This document shows, piece after piece, positions 23,029 through 35,252 of a DNA stretch of 64,000 nt. Origin of the DNA: Alisma plantago-aquatica (taxonomy: Eukaryota; Streptophyta; Magnoliopsida; Alismatales; Alismataceae). The DNA lies in NCBI GenBank assembly GCA_963693085.1, contig OY856409.1:1340930915-1340994914 (forward strand). The letters run 5' to 3'. Position numbers and translations under genes: made by a program. Numbering within the stretch: the first letter of the stretch is position 1; every line of letters starts with the position of its first letter. The notes below the pieces were generated by a model. The model saw only the letters and a list, made by a program, of their open reading frames with translations, was not told the origin of the DNA and did not search any database.

Positions 23029-23713
23029 TATTACAATGTAATAAGATAAATAGGAATCAGATAGTTTTATTTCCTATTATGATAAAAGAAGGCATTCTGC
23101 ACCAGATGAACTCACTGGCTCAAATGACGAAGTGGTCGACTAGAGACACACATTAAAATCTTGATCGACTAAACATGGGAAAGCCAAGCGTTGTGCATCA
23201 TCTATCTCGTGGAAGTGTGATGGCTGCCATGTTAGCCTACCAAGCATGGTGCATTATTTTGTGTTGGCTTTTGGGTCAGGCTTTACTAGGTGACTTTAAT
23301 GGGATTGGGTGCCTAGAAGTATGCACATGACCTATGGCAAGGAGTTTTGCATACCATCAATCCAAGAATTGCATAAGATTCAATTAGAAAATGTTACCTA
23401 CCTTAATAATTGGTTATGGATGTTGGCATTTGTAGGGTAATAACTTAATTGTTTTGGATCTTGGATCACTAGAAAGTTGTACACTGCAATTTTCCGAATT
23501 AATAAGAGGGTTATAAATTTGAACAAAATATTGGGAAGAATAAATAATTAAAGGCCTAGTTTATATCATCTTTTAATCAAATAAAATCAAAAGGGTTTTG
23601 AAAGTTGCAAATTTCTATTGTAGAAACAAATGGTGACAAACAAATCATCATTGTGATCAATTCTTATGAAGGACAAACTAAACATGACAAACTTTCATGA
23701 CTAGTTCTAGACT
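23029..23713 (+). other. Copia A leader, right part
   Basis: It resumes homology with the leader of element B (29750-30846) after the 6-kb insertion. Relative to B it lacks about 430 bp (equivalent to 29860-30275). No ORF is supported. Confidence 0.7.
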
Positions 23714-24400
23714 TTGATAAGGGTTCTCAATGATGAGAATAAGCTCTATGTCCTGGATAAACCAGTACCGGAGGCACCTACTCCTAATGCATCTAGGGAT
23801 GAAGTGGGTGCTTATTGGAAGCATGCCTACAATGCCTTAGAAATTAAGAACCTTATGCTATTCAATATGAACTATGAGTTGCATAAGAAGCATGAAGACA
23901 TGGACATTTTTGAGATGATCACACATATTAAGAATATGAGAAAGAATCATGCAAAATAGGAAAGATACGATGTCTCAAAAGCACTCTTTGAGTGCAAGAT
24001 GACAGAAGGGAGATCTAGTGGATACCCACATGCTCAATATGATTGGGCATGTGTAACATCTATAAAGTATCAATTCCCTTTGAGTCAAGAGTTGGTTACA
24101 TATATGATTCTACAATCATTTCCTGAATCACGTATCCAGTTTATCAAGTGTTATTCCTTGAGTATCTTGGCTAAACTAATGTCAGAATTACTTGGCATGT
24201 TAATGAATGTTGAATTAAGAATGAAGAAGGAAAAACCCGTGATGATGATTAGTGGAGTGAAGTCTAATGACAAAGGCAAGTCCATGAAGAATTTTGAGGC
24301 TAATATGAAATCCAAGTCTACTTCACTCAACATAAGGGGAAAGAAGGAATTGAGGAAGAAGGAGGGGTTAGAGATCTCCATTTCAGGTATTTATACTATT
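23714..24400 (+). pseudogene. Copia A gag
   Basis: The frame begins with RVLNDENKLYVLDKPVPEAP, a hallmark of the UBN2 gag domain of a common plant copia group. It continues past a stop at 23957 and a frameshift to QELVTYMILQSFPESRIQF and LSELLGMLMNVE-like segments near 24080-24210. The C-terminal part is Lys-rich. Gag would bind RNA and build the particle. The initiator is uncertain because the first codons are degraded. Confidence 0.85.
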
Positions 24401-24880
24401 GAGATAAATATGTCCACTTATTCATCTTATATACTATATACCGGATGTGTACCTCGCATATGTTCCACTATGCATGATCTAAAAAGAACTAAGAATTTAA
24501 GAAAGGGTGAGGTTGAACTGCACATTGCAAATGGAGCAAGAGTTGTTGACACAATAGTTGGAACCTATCATTTATATCTTCCCACGAGGCTTGTAATAGA
24601 GTTAGAGGACTTATGTTATGTACCTACTATTAATAGAAACATTAATTGTGTATCTTGTAAGGACAAGAATGGATTCAAATTTATTATAAAGAATAGAAGA
24701 CGTTTGATTAGTAAAGATGAGATCTTTTATGGCAATGCCCCAATGTCCTATGGTCTTTACTTCATAGATCTAGAGACAAATGTTTATAACATTAATACCA
24801 AAAGACTAAAACTCAATAATTATAAAAAATATACCTTTGGCATTTTCGTCTAGGGAACATCAATGAGAAACACATTTCTA
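24401..24880 (+). pseudogene. Copia A protease and linker to integrase
   Basis: In the same frame as gag: YTGCVPRICSTMHDLKRTK stands where related elements have the D-T-G-C-G-S-H-I-C protease motif, so the catalytic aspartate is replaced by tyrosine. The following KGEVELHIANGARV and DLCYVPTINRNINCVS segments are characteristic of the protease-integrase junction (the latter precedes the GAG-pre-integrase zinc region). The reading frame ends with TAG at 24851. Confidence 0.8.
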
Positions 24881-25420
24881 GACTCCATAAAGATGGTTAT
24901 ATGGACTCTTTTTACTTTGAGTCAATAGAGACATGCAAATTCTATTTGTTGGGTAAGATGAAAAAGGCTCCTTTCATTGTTACCAGTGAGAGAGTGGATG
25001 ATCTATTGGGAATTGTACAAACTGATGTATGTGGACCATTTAGAACAAATACTAGAGGTGGTTACCAATTTTTCACTACCTTTACTAATGACTTTAGTAG
25101 GTATGCTAGTTGATGAAACATAAGTCAGAACCCCTCGAAAAGTTCAAAGATTTTATGAATGAGGTACATGGCCAACTTGGCACAAGTATTAAAGCACTTT
25201 GTTCTGATTAGGGTGGAGAGTACTTAAGCTAAGAGTTTGAGGACGTTCTATTAGACCATGGTATTGTATCACAATGGACTCCACCTGGAACACCACAACA
25301 TAATGGTATACTGGAAAGAAGGAACTATACATTACTAGACATGGTGTAGCCGATGATGAGTTTGTTTGATCTTTTGCCTTCCTTCTAGGGACGTGCTCTT
25401 GAAACCATAGGGTTTAAGTA
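24881..25420 (+). pseudogene. Copia A integrase
   Basis: RVDDLLGIVQTDVCGPF (about 24991-25041) includes the first catalytic aspartate of the DDE core, followed by FTTFTNDFSRYAS. Further on, CSD is altered to a stop at the second aspartate (about 25207) and the NGILERRN region is readable near 25303-25330. Multiple stops and frameshifts; inactive. Confidence 0.8.
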
Positions 25421-25949
25421 ATCCATGTACCATCTAGATTGGTTTAAAAGAACCATATGAGATAAGGTATGGGAAGCATCCCAATGTGTCTTTTATGAAG
25501 ATTTCAGGATGTGAAGCTTATGTGAGAAACCGGTAACCTGGGAAGCTTGGACCCAAATTTAATAAACGTTATTTTTTTGGATATCCTAAGGAAATCAAAG
25601 GATATACTTTTATACTCCATATGACAACAAAGTGTTTGTTTCCAGGTTTGTTGTATTCCTAGAAAAGGAATTTTTTTTCCAAGGAATCAGTGGAAGGAAA
25701 ATAGAATTTGAAGAGGTTCAAGACCAACAAGAAAAAATTGAACCTAAAGAGGTACAAGAGGAATAAGCAAAGTAAAAAATTATTGTGGAATCTAACATTT
25801 CTCATGTAACACAGAAACCTCACAGATCTAGTAGGATACACCAAGATCTTAAAAGATTTGGTTATCTTGTGACTCAAGAAGGTGATGAGTCAGTCATTGT
25901 TGATGAGCCAACAACCTACCTAGAGGCTGTAAAGGGACCAAACTCCGAG

Positions 25950-26760
25950 TAAGTGGCTTGAGGCCATGAGTTCTGAGATGGAATCCATGTACATCAACAA
26001 GGTATGGACCTTGTTGGATCCATCTGATGGGGTAAAACCCATAGTGTGAAAGTGGGACTTCAATAAGAAGACTAACATGGATGATAATGTACAAACCTAT
26101 ACAGGTTGATTGGTTGTAGGGGTATAAAACAAGTTCAAGGTGTTGACTATGATGAAACCTTTTCCCCAATTTCCATGGTTAAGTGCATCATGATCATTCT
26201 TTCTATTGCAACTTATTATGACTATGATATTTTCCAGATGGAAGTTAAAACCATATTCCTTAATAAGAATCTACTTGAGGATGTTTATATGACACAACCA
26301 GAGGATTTTATAAATCCAAAGGATGAAAATAAAGTCAGTAAGATACAAAGATCAATCTATGTGTTGAATCAAGCTTGTCAGAGCTAGAATCTTTGATTTG
26401 ATTGAATAGCCAAAGAGTTTGACTTAGTCAAAATGAAGATGAACTATGTGTTTACAAAAGGGTTAGTGGGATCATGTTTGTATTCCACATATTGTATGTA
26501 GATGACATACTATTGATGGGGAATGACACTCCTACTTTATAAATGGTAAATATTTGTATAGAAAATATGTTCTCTATGAAGGAATTAGGCGAAGCATCTT
26601 ATATCTTGGAAATTAAGATATATAAAGATATATCTATAAGGCTTCTTGGGACTAAGTCAAAGCACATATACTAAAAAAGTGCTGAAAAAGTTTAACATGG
26701 AGAACTCAAAGAGAGGAAACCTACCCATGTCTCATGGAGTTACTATCTCTAGAGCTCAAT
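25950..26760 (+). pseudogene. Copia A reverse transcriptase
   Basis: Copia-type RT: the GIKQVQGVDYDETFSPI segment (26121-26171), MEVKTIFLN (26239-26265; canonical D at the K position is mutated), EDVYMTQPEDF, and the catalytic box LYVDDILLMGND at about 26487-26522, which is intact. Stops at 26048, 26106-region and 26384, with frame changes, break the reading frame. Confidence 0.85.
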
Positions 26761-26989
26761 GTCCCAATTATAGTGAAGAAAGGAACATATGAGTAAGATT
26801 CCATATACATATTCAATTTGATATTATCATGTACACAATGTTATATACTCTCTGTCTTGTCTTGTATGTCTTGAGAATGATGAGAAGATATTAGTTAGAT
26901 CTTGATGAGGGTCATTGGACTGCCGTATAGAACATCCTGAGTACTTGAGAAGAACTATGGACCAGTTCCTTGTCTATGGTGGAGAGGAA

Positions 26990-27480
26990 GAGTTGGTGGT
27001 AAACGGTTACACCGGTGCAAGCTTCCAAACTGACCAAGATGACTTTAGGCCATAATCTTGATTTGTGTTTTGCCTCATAACAGAGGTATCATATGGTAGA
27101 GTTTGAAGCAAGATCTACTTACTAATTCTACAATAGAGATTAAGTATATTTCTGCCTCGAATGCAACAAAGGAAGATGTTTGAATCAAGAAGTTTGTCAC
27201 TAAACTTGGGGTGGTTCCAAGCATCAAAGATGTAGTATAGCTATATTGTGACAACAATGGAGCTATTAAATAAGCTAAGGAACCTAGATCACATCAACAT
27301 TCCAAACAAATACTTCTATGATTTCATATCATACGAGAGACCATACATCAAGGAGATGTGAAGATTTTTAGAGTACCAATTGAAAGCAATGTTGTTGATG
27401 CCTTGACGAAAGCACTATCACAGCAGAAGAATGACGGTCATGTTAGATCACTTGAGATTAAGTTCATCAGTGATTGATTA
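26990..27480 (+). pseudogene. Copia A RNase H
   Basis: Readable as ISASNATKEDV (catalytic acidic region), YCDNNGAIK (27244-27270), EPRSHQHSKQILL and VVDALTKALSQQK (27392-27430), the normal C-terminal order of copia RNase H. Several CAA/CAG-type codons are now stops. It ends the polyprotein about 20 bp before the 3' LTR. Confidence 0.85.
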
Positions 27481-27481
27481 T

Positions 27482-27498
27482 AAGTGCAAGTAGGGGTC
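27482..27498 (+). promoter_or_regulatory. Polypurine tract of copia A
   Basis: AAGTGCAAGTAGGGGTC immediately precedes the LTR start, at the position and with the composition usual for this copia group. Confidence 0.65.
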
Positions 27499-29384
27499 TT
27501 TTGGTATGTATATCCATAGAGGCAATCATATGATGATTTTAATGGCATATCATATAAATGATTTGATTAATAATAAAGACAATCTTCATATGTATGTTTG
27601 TTTAATTAAGAGATAATTGTATAGCATGATAGATATCCATAGAAATGTTACTTGATGAAATATGTCTTTAGATTGAGGACATGAGAAATGAGATCATATG
27701 TATGATTGGAGTACATACATTCTTGATATATCCCTAGTCAAATATTATTGTGGAAGGTAAAAGACAACAATAATACATAAGACTAGAGTGTGTGTTAGTC
27801 ATGATATATGATATCAAACCAAGAACATAGGCACTTGTTATAAAAATGTATCGAACAAACCCACATTGAGAGGGATTCATGGAACCATTGAATGGTAGTC
27901 AAAATTAGCTCTCATAGTGATAGTGGTGATTGTAGTTCTTAGACCTAAAATCACTACACTTATCACATTTTTTTGTACTTTGACATCATCTAATGTGACA
28001 TTGAATAAGGGTTACCATAAAGGTGGTTGTTAGGTACAATATGATACATGAGGTTTGACTTTGTGTGATGTACGTGGGATCTATTCCTCCTACTTGAGTT
28101 GATTTTTGGGCCACTTGATAAGTGATACTGAGAAATGTATGTCCATACTAATGTGAATCAATATACGATATGTGAGCTCACTTTCATCTTATAGTCTGCT
28201 CTAGTTCATGGAACATGGATTGAATGTTGAAGGGGATGATGATGCCATGCGTCATGTTCAGTCTGGATATCATTGAAAAAGGAACTATATGGTCACTATA
28301 ACACTAATCACAGATTGTATGTTGAATTTATTATCCAACTTTCTAATAAAATAGGTAGCAATGATGTGTTTCTGGATACCGATCATTGCTTTTTATGTCA
28401 TCAATTAGTTATGGACGTTCACTACCAATGTAATTTGGGACCTATAGGGTGACACACATAGTATACACATGGAATAGAAGTTTACTCATGAATAAGGTTT
28501 TACTTTATTTCTAAAGTGTTTAGGTAATCAACTTAAACAATAGTTTGTTTCGATGTTTGAAATGATTAGTTCAGTAAGTGAACAGACTGGTTCTGACATA
28601 TGAGTCAACCAGTTCAGATTGTGAACTAACCAGTAGATCAGTGAGACATGATCATGGATTGATGGTGACGCCGTGTTGTACATTAATCAGAATTTAAAAT
28701 CCAATATGTTGTTTGTGTATATGAAACATAGTGAAACTGATCGATTCAAGTGCTAGATTGACTTTTTCATATGTGAACTGATTGGTTCACTGGTAAACTA
28801 ATTGTTTTGTTGTTTGTAGCTTCCAGAAAATTCATGAAATTCTACCCCTTCAACTCCTAGATGAACTGGAAACCCTGACCCTGGCCATCCTATATAAAGG
28901 GGGACAGTCTAGGCTTTCAGAGACACAACAACAAGCTCTGACAACTATTGTCCTCTCTAGTTATGGTAACTAAGAGATCTCGAGCAAGTATTACCCCAAA
29001 AGTGAGAGACAACAAAGGGACATCAAGTCAACACTAGAATGCTGACTTTTGAAGGGACGACTCCCTCCTATTGGCCTTGGAGCACAATGAGGAGTTATCT
29101 GTGGTCTGTGTCGACTATATTGGAGGCGAGGAGGTTGTTTCCACCTCTAGGAGTACAACAACCACCGCCATTCATGGTGGTGACACCCAGACAGTTGTTC
29201 GTGTACAACTTGCAAAAGAAGCACACAACTACAAGGGTAGTCACTAGAATTTCTTTGGGACCATGTATATTCCTTACAACCCTCCTCCCCAATCTATAGT
29301 TATTGATATATCCATTTGTTAAAGGGGAATATGGCAACAAAATTTGTGTTTCCACTATCATTTCTATGGCCATATCTCCCTACA
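27499..29384 (+). repeat. Second copia LTR (3' LTR of A and 5' LTR of B)
   Basis: Matches 2620-2629 plus 14566-16601, starting TTTTGGTATG and ending CCCTACA. It is preceded by a polypurine tract (element A) and followed by a primer site (element B), so the two elements share it. TATA box at 28891-28898. Confidence 0.88.
28891..28898 (+). promoter_or_regulatory. TATA box of the second copia LTR
   Basis: TATATAAAGGGGG, same context as 16091. Confidence 0.65.
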
Positions 29385-29385
29385 A

Positions 29386-29396
29386 TGGTATTAGAG
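29386..29396 (+). promoter_or_regulatory. Primer-binding site of copia B
   Basis: TGGTATTAGAG, one change from the initiator-Met primer site, two bases after the LTR end. Confidence 0.8.
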
Positions 29397-30846
29397 CTAT
29401 GTCGATCTACTATATTTTGGGATTTAATTGATATGGTCAGATTTTTGTTTTATCATTTATTTTATTTCATAAGATGTGAATATTTAAAATTATTAACAAG
29501 CATATCTGATTAAATACAACATACAACCCGAATATATATATGTGTGTGTGCACATTTCCTTCAAAATGTTTTGGTGGTGATTGGAAGCATGGTTATGAAC
29601 TTACCCTTTGGCTTGTGTTCTTGGTTGAATGGTTTAATGCCTTATTTATAACTCAGTTTGCATAATGGGCCTCTCTCATTTTCCATATATAAAAATATTA
29701 TTGCTTTCCTTCGTATACTCCCCTTAAATGTAACTTGAGGTTTCCATAATACAATGTAATAAGTATAATAGGAATATGATAGTTTTATTTCCTATTATGG
29801 TAAAAGAAAGCGTTCTGCACCAGACAAACTGACTAGATCAAACGACGAGCCTATCAACTGGAGAATTGAGGAGGCCATATGACAGGATGAACTGATCATC
29901 TAGTGGCCCAACAAATTGGCTGGAAGGGCCCGTACATCACTTGAACATGAGAACTAGATGACAATTTCAAGAGACTAACCGACCGACTAGAAGGCTAACT
30001 AAGTGGCTCAAGAGTTGAACCGATCGACCCAGACTAGTTCTAGCACACATTTTTGTAGTAAATGTTTCTACATATGATGTGGACCTTAGGAGGTAGCTAT
30101 TCCTTATGGATCTAAGGAATTTCATTAGTTTGTCCATAAGAATCACTCGTATTTATGGTCCCATGTTTTCATTTCTGGGTATGGTATGCATATAATATTG
30201 GTGATTGGATATGTATATATAAATACAATATCTATGAATTAAATGTTAAGTATTAGATTATTTCCATTAGATGAACACATTAAAAGCTTGATCGACTTAG
30301 CGTGGGCATGCCGAGTGTGGTATGTTGACTATCTCGTGGAAGTGTGATAGTAGTTATGTTGGCCTGCCAAGTAGGGTGCATTACTATCATGTTGGCTTTC
30401 GAGCCAGTCTTAAATAGGTGACCTTGATTAGATTAAGTTCCTAGAAGCATGAAAATGAACTATGGTAAGGATTTGCACATACCATCAATCAGGTAATTGC
30501 ATAAGAAGCAATTGGAAAATGTTTCCTACCTTAATAATTTGTTATGGATGCTGGCGTTGTTTAGGTAATAACTTAGTTGTTTTGGATGTTGTCTTATGAC
30601 AAAATTGTACGTTGCAATATTTTGAAATAATAAGTGAGGGTTATCAATTTGAACAAAATTATGGGAGTGATAATTAGTTAAAGGTCTAATTAATATCATC
30701 TTTTAATCAAATCAAATCAAAATGGTTTCAACAAATTGCAAATTTCTTTTGTAGAGAAAATGGCAACAAACAAATCAAAAGTTATGATTAGTTCTTATTA
30801 AGGACAAAATAAATGGCACAAACTTCCATGACTAATTTTAGACTTT

Positions 30847-31760
30847 GAGAAGGGTTCTCAATGATGATAATAAGTTCTATGTCTTTCATACACCACTACC
30901 ATAGGTACCTGGCTCCTAATGTGCCTAGGGATAAAGTGGATGCTTATTGGTAGCATGCCTATGATTCGTTAGACATTAAGAACCTTGTGCTATGAAGTAT
31001 GAACTATGAGTTGCATAATAAGCATGAAGACATGGGGATTCTTGAGATGATCACATATCTTAAGAATATGAGGCAGAATCATACAAAGAAAGAAAGGTAC
31101 AATGTCTCAAATGTTCTATTTGAGTGAAAGATGATAGAAGGTTTTAATAGAGCCCCATGTTCTCAATAAGATTGGTCATGAGTAACACATAGAAAGACAA
31201 TGATTTCCTTTGAGCCAAGAATTTTCTACATATGTCATTATGCAATCATTTCCTAAATCATATATCTAGTTTATCGAGTGTTATTACTTGAGTAACTTGG
31301 CTAAACTATTGTTAGAATTACTTGGCATGTTGATGAATGCCGAAGCAAGAATGAAGAATGCCAACATGTGATGTTGTTCAACAGAGTGAAGTCCAAAGAC
31401 AAAGGAAAGGCCAAGAATTAGTTTTAAGGCTAAGTTGAAGTCCAAGTCTTCTGCACTCAAGATATGGAGAAAGAAGGAACTGAGTAACGACAACACATGA
31501 TGTTGTTCAACATAGTGAAGGTCAAAGGCAAAGGAAAGGCCAAGAAGTAGTTTTGAGGCTAAGTTGAATTCCAAGTCTTATGCACTTAAGATAAGGAGAA
31601 AGAACGATCTGAGGAAGAAGAAGGAGGGGATAGAGATATCCACTTCATGTATTTACATTATTGAGATAAATATGTCTACTTATTCATCTTGGGTTCTAGA
31701 GAGAGGAAGTGGATCTCACATGTGTTCCAATATGCATGATCTGAATAGAAGTAAGCATTT
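30847..31760 (+). pseudogene. Copia B gag remnant and start of protease
   Basis: Parallel to 23714-24500. RVLNDDNKFYV-like and MNYELHNKHEDMGILEMI-like segments are readable with stops; the C-terminal basic linker is tandemly duplicated (31363-31620). The last recognisable part, at 31700-31745, reads SGSHMCSNMHDLNRSK. This keeps the serine-histidine part of the protease motif better than element A does. Then homology ends. Confidence 0.8.
31363..31620 (+). repeat. 129-bp in-frame tandem duplication in copia B gag
   Basis: Two diverged copies (about 31363-31491 and 31492-31620, period 129 = 43 codons) of the segment with ATGTTGTTCAACA and GGAAAGGCCAAGAA. Element A has one copy (24235-24360). 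Confidence 0.8.
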
Positions 31761-32880
31761 TTCTCTGCCACTTCTATAGCCATACTTCCTTAAACTTGGG
31801 CCCTAAGTTATGGTTTTAGGGTCAAATTGGAGATAGACTAGGGTTATGCTTCCCAAACTCTAATAATAAAAAATTAAGACTTTTCAACTTTGGAAACTCT
31901 AATTTGGTAACATGTGAAACCCTTTATTCTAAATTAGATCCAATGGCACTTTTTTATCAAATCAAATGAGGTTTTATTCATTTGGACTAGCTAAACAAGA
32001 TATGATTATCATTTAAACAAAAATAAGGTTTACATGTATTAGATGTTATTGAAGTATGCATCTTTATATACTTTTGTAATTCAAGACAAAATCTATGATA
32101 CATCCTACTCTATTGAATTCTAAACATTTTTTTGATGAAAATGATATATAATATGACCCTATTTGGACCTATTAGTTATTTAGTAGAATATTTGCAAAAG
32201 AAATTGTTTTAAGCCAATCAGATCTTGCCATGTCGACATTTGATTTGGTAAATCATCCTCCATAGGTCAAGATCAAGCCAACCAACTCGTACATTGGTGG
32301 CAACCCACACATACGTCAAGGACAAAAGGATAGAAATGCCGCTTACCTAAACACATGGACTCGAGGGTCGAATTGTATTTTCTATCCAGTCCATCTTCCA
32401 CCTCACGATGGAATCAACCTTCACATCTAGCTGAGTCAATTGAGAGTTGACTTTACCCTATGAGGCATATAGGAATTGGGAGACAATGTAGATCGGTATG
32501 CGAGGTCTCAGTGAGCTCAACCATGGCCGCTGATTTTTTGGTGGAGGCTAGACCAACAAGGGAAAATGAGTTTGGAATGGTGGATTGCATGGAGAAAGAA
32601 AGGAGAAGTAAGGGGGTTTTATATGAAATTGGAGAATAGGGACAAGACTTGAGATCTGTGGGGTCTCTTTACATGCACTCTGGTCTTTGCAAGGGGATTC
32701 CTATATCTTTTATAGGTGTGGCTAGTAATACTTGTTGTCAATGGAGTCTGTCCCCTAACCGTGATTGGGGAAAGTCCCAATTTCACCCTAAGATATGGTT
32801 ATATAGGGAAGGTTAGGTTTCAAATATCTTTTTGAATATACTTAGGGTTTGCTCATTTGATGAAGAAAGGTGCTAATTGG
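31761..32880 (-). repeat. Probable gypsy LTR fragment, minus strand
   Basis: No coding sequence. On the minus strand it has a TATA-like TATATAAAACCCCC (about 32610-32625) and, about 300 bp further, AGGTAAGCGGC (about 32338-32350). This order (TATA box, leader, GTAAGC splice-donor-like site) is the one seen in the minus-strand LTRs at 36162-45510. Assignment is by architecture, not alignment. Confidence 0.4.
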
Positions 32881-34430
32881 ACGAGTTCATAGCTTATGCT
32901 TGGATTTTCTACCCTACCTGCTCAAGATTTCTTCTTTTTTAGATTTAATCTTCTCATTAGAGGCAAGTTTTATACCTTGATCCACGTTTTTGCTTACCAT
33001 AAGCTTTCTAGATCACATTCTTGCTTGAAAATGATGATCCATGCACTAAAAAGCTATGCTTGACTTGGATTTCGATTTTTATAAGATTCCATGTTCTGAT
33101 TTCAGTTCTATATGAACATGTGATCATGTGTAACTTACTCCTAAGGTATAATATGACTTATATAAGGTTGGTTTGACAACCTATGGTGTGAAGTACCTAT
33201 AACCCAATGGTCAATTTTAGGGTTTTAAGCTGATTTCTTTTATAAACCCATGACTCGATGATGGTACCATTGCAACAACCCTATGGCATTGACTTTATGA
33301 CAACTGATGGTCAGGACCAAAGGTTTCAGATGATGGTGACAACCTATGGTCACCCCTTAGGTCAGGTTTTGGATCAATTAGAAGTTTAATGATCAACCAT
33401 TAAGTACCCTAATAATGTTATCAATCAATGTTGACATTAGTTTAATATTTGATGCTGATTAATGAATATAGTGTTGATCTAACAATCTATGGTGACTTAA
33501 TGGTCACTAATGACAGTGGATTAGGTCTCCACAACCTATGGTGAGTTAATAATATAGTTGAAGCATCAATTAAGCCTTAGACTAATGGTTTCTTGGGTCA
33601 CTTGATGCAATGGTCAGACCTATACTAAAATTGATGGTTTTAACATATGAACTTGACCCAAAGGTCATGATCTAATGTTTATTCCTCCAATAAAGTGGAA
33701 TGATGGCTAATGTAATATGTTGGTCCTAATATTGTGATTTAGAGGGTTTCATTTATATGATCAACTTAAGGATCTTACTTGTTGACAATGGATGGCTTGT
33801 TTTAAATGAACAGTCGATTGTGGGTTTTACCCCACTCTCAATGGAACTTTTGTGTTGTTAATCAAGGGTTGTCTAGGGTTAGATGTTGAATCTTTCTAGA
33901 GAACAAATCAAGGAATTCATAGGTGGTTTATCCTAGGTGTTTACTTATGTAAAAAACCAATGGTCTTACCTTTTAAACATCCAATGGTTCTGGGTGAAAT
34001 TGTGGTATGGTGATATGGGTTGAATGATGATGGAACAAATGGAGTATTACCCTTAATAAGGTAGTCTTACCTATTCACTCATATGAATAGAAAGAATGAT
34101 AACCATATTATGTTTATATGTAACCCTAATGAGGTATAGCTTGTTATAGCTAGCTTTAATATAAATAAATGATGGTAATTGCGTATGAATAGTCCTTGAA
34201 TGACATACAATCATGGAGTACCATGTTATTGTTGTTGAAACCTGAGTATGCTATAACCCGATGGTTATACCTTGATTTATGTATGGGTTCATACTTGAGA
34301 ATAGTATGGAATGTGATGGTGATGCTTCACCTTATGTATCCATGATCCAATGGGGATGCTGTGAGTTAGGGTTTGGGTATGAGGGTTTTAGAGCTTTAGA
34401 GCAATTTCTACCATGGGAAAACAAGGTTCT
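32881..34430 (+). repeat. Tekay-like LTR fragment, plus strand
   Basis: Clearly related to the middle of the Tekay LTRs (for example TTCTCATTAGAGGCAAGTTT as at 3513, and CAACCTATGGTCACCCCTTA as at 3890 and 12250), but diverged. It lacks both LTR ends. Confidence 0.75.
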
Positions 34431-34439
34431 GACCTGGAG

Positions 34440-35252
34440 AAAGGTAGGAGTAAGGATAACAAAAAAAATAAATTGAGGAAAGAAAGGAATTCTTACTCTT
34501 TTAGGTCAAGATCACTAGAAGGAAGCTTTTCAAACCCTAAAAGGAAGTCAACTGCAACCCTAGATTCTTTTTCCATGAAGATCCACTCGTTCTTCTTCCT
34601 TGGACATGAAATTCACAAAATCACAAACGGGGGACGAGGTTTGTAGAAAGAGGGAAGTGGTGGAGATAAAATGGCTCATTTTGGTGCTTAGGGATAAGTA
34701 TATGAAACTTTAAGATAAAAAAAAGAAAAAGTTGAAGTTCTAGTATCTTTCCAAGTGTCCAAGGCCTTAAACTATTAAGAATATACAAGCACACACACAA
34801 GAAGCTCCCCTAACATACATAGAGACATGCTTATCCCTCATTTCTTGAATTTCCAAGAAAAACAAATAACTCATTAGTTGATAGCTACTAAAGGTTGCTT
34901 ATCCATGAAGGGGTAAACCCTAAAATACCCTTGGAGAAAACACCTTCAAACCAAGGATTAAATAGGCACACCATGGATCAACAAGCTCAAAAATGATGAG
35001 ATAATATCCAAGGAACATAATTCAAGTGATAAATTGCAAATAAAACCTCTCAAGTGGGTAAATTATAGAAAAGTCCAAAATGTGCATAAAATTGCATAAC
35101 TTGCTCAAACATTGTCCAAATTGAACCAAATTTAAAACTTAAGCTTGTAATATAATTTAAAAGCATATAAAAAGGTTATATTAGGGTTATAAGAATTCAA
35201 TTATGATAATTAAGCTTATTCAACTCATTAAGCAAGTTTAGGGGCCTTACAA
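34440..35252 (-). repeat. Tekay-like LTR fragment, minus strand
   Basis: Reverse-complement match to the first 900 bp of the Tekay LTR, including the GAGCAAGTTATGCAATTTTA segment and TGTCCAAGGAAGAAG. It begins TGTAAGGCCCC at 35252 going left and lies head to head with the plus-strand fragment. Confidence 0.8.

Larger units (their letters stand above)
2620..29384 (+). mobile_element. Ty1/copia element A (interrupted by two insertions)
   Basis: A copia retrotransposon on the plus strand. Its 5' LTR is split: 2620-2629 (TATTGGTATG), then 14566-16601 after the gypsy insertion. A primer site follows at 16603, the internal region runs from 16602 to 27498, and the second LTR is 27499-29384. The domain order gag, protease, integrase, RT, RNase H is that of Ty1/copia. 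The internal region is interrupted at 16977-23028. Many stops and frameshifts mark it as old and inactive. The second LTR is followed directly by another primer site and internal region (element B). Confidence 0.85.
29385..31760 (+). mobile_element. Copia element B: leader and part of gag, truncated
   Basis: It begins with a primer site (29386) directly after the shared LTR, then the same leader as element A without the 6-kb insertion. A gag remnant follows, until homology stops at about 31760. The rest of pol and a third LTR are missing; the next sequence belongs to gypsy LTR fragments. Confidence 0.85.
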
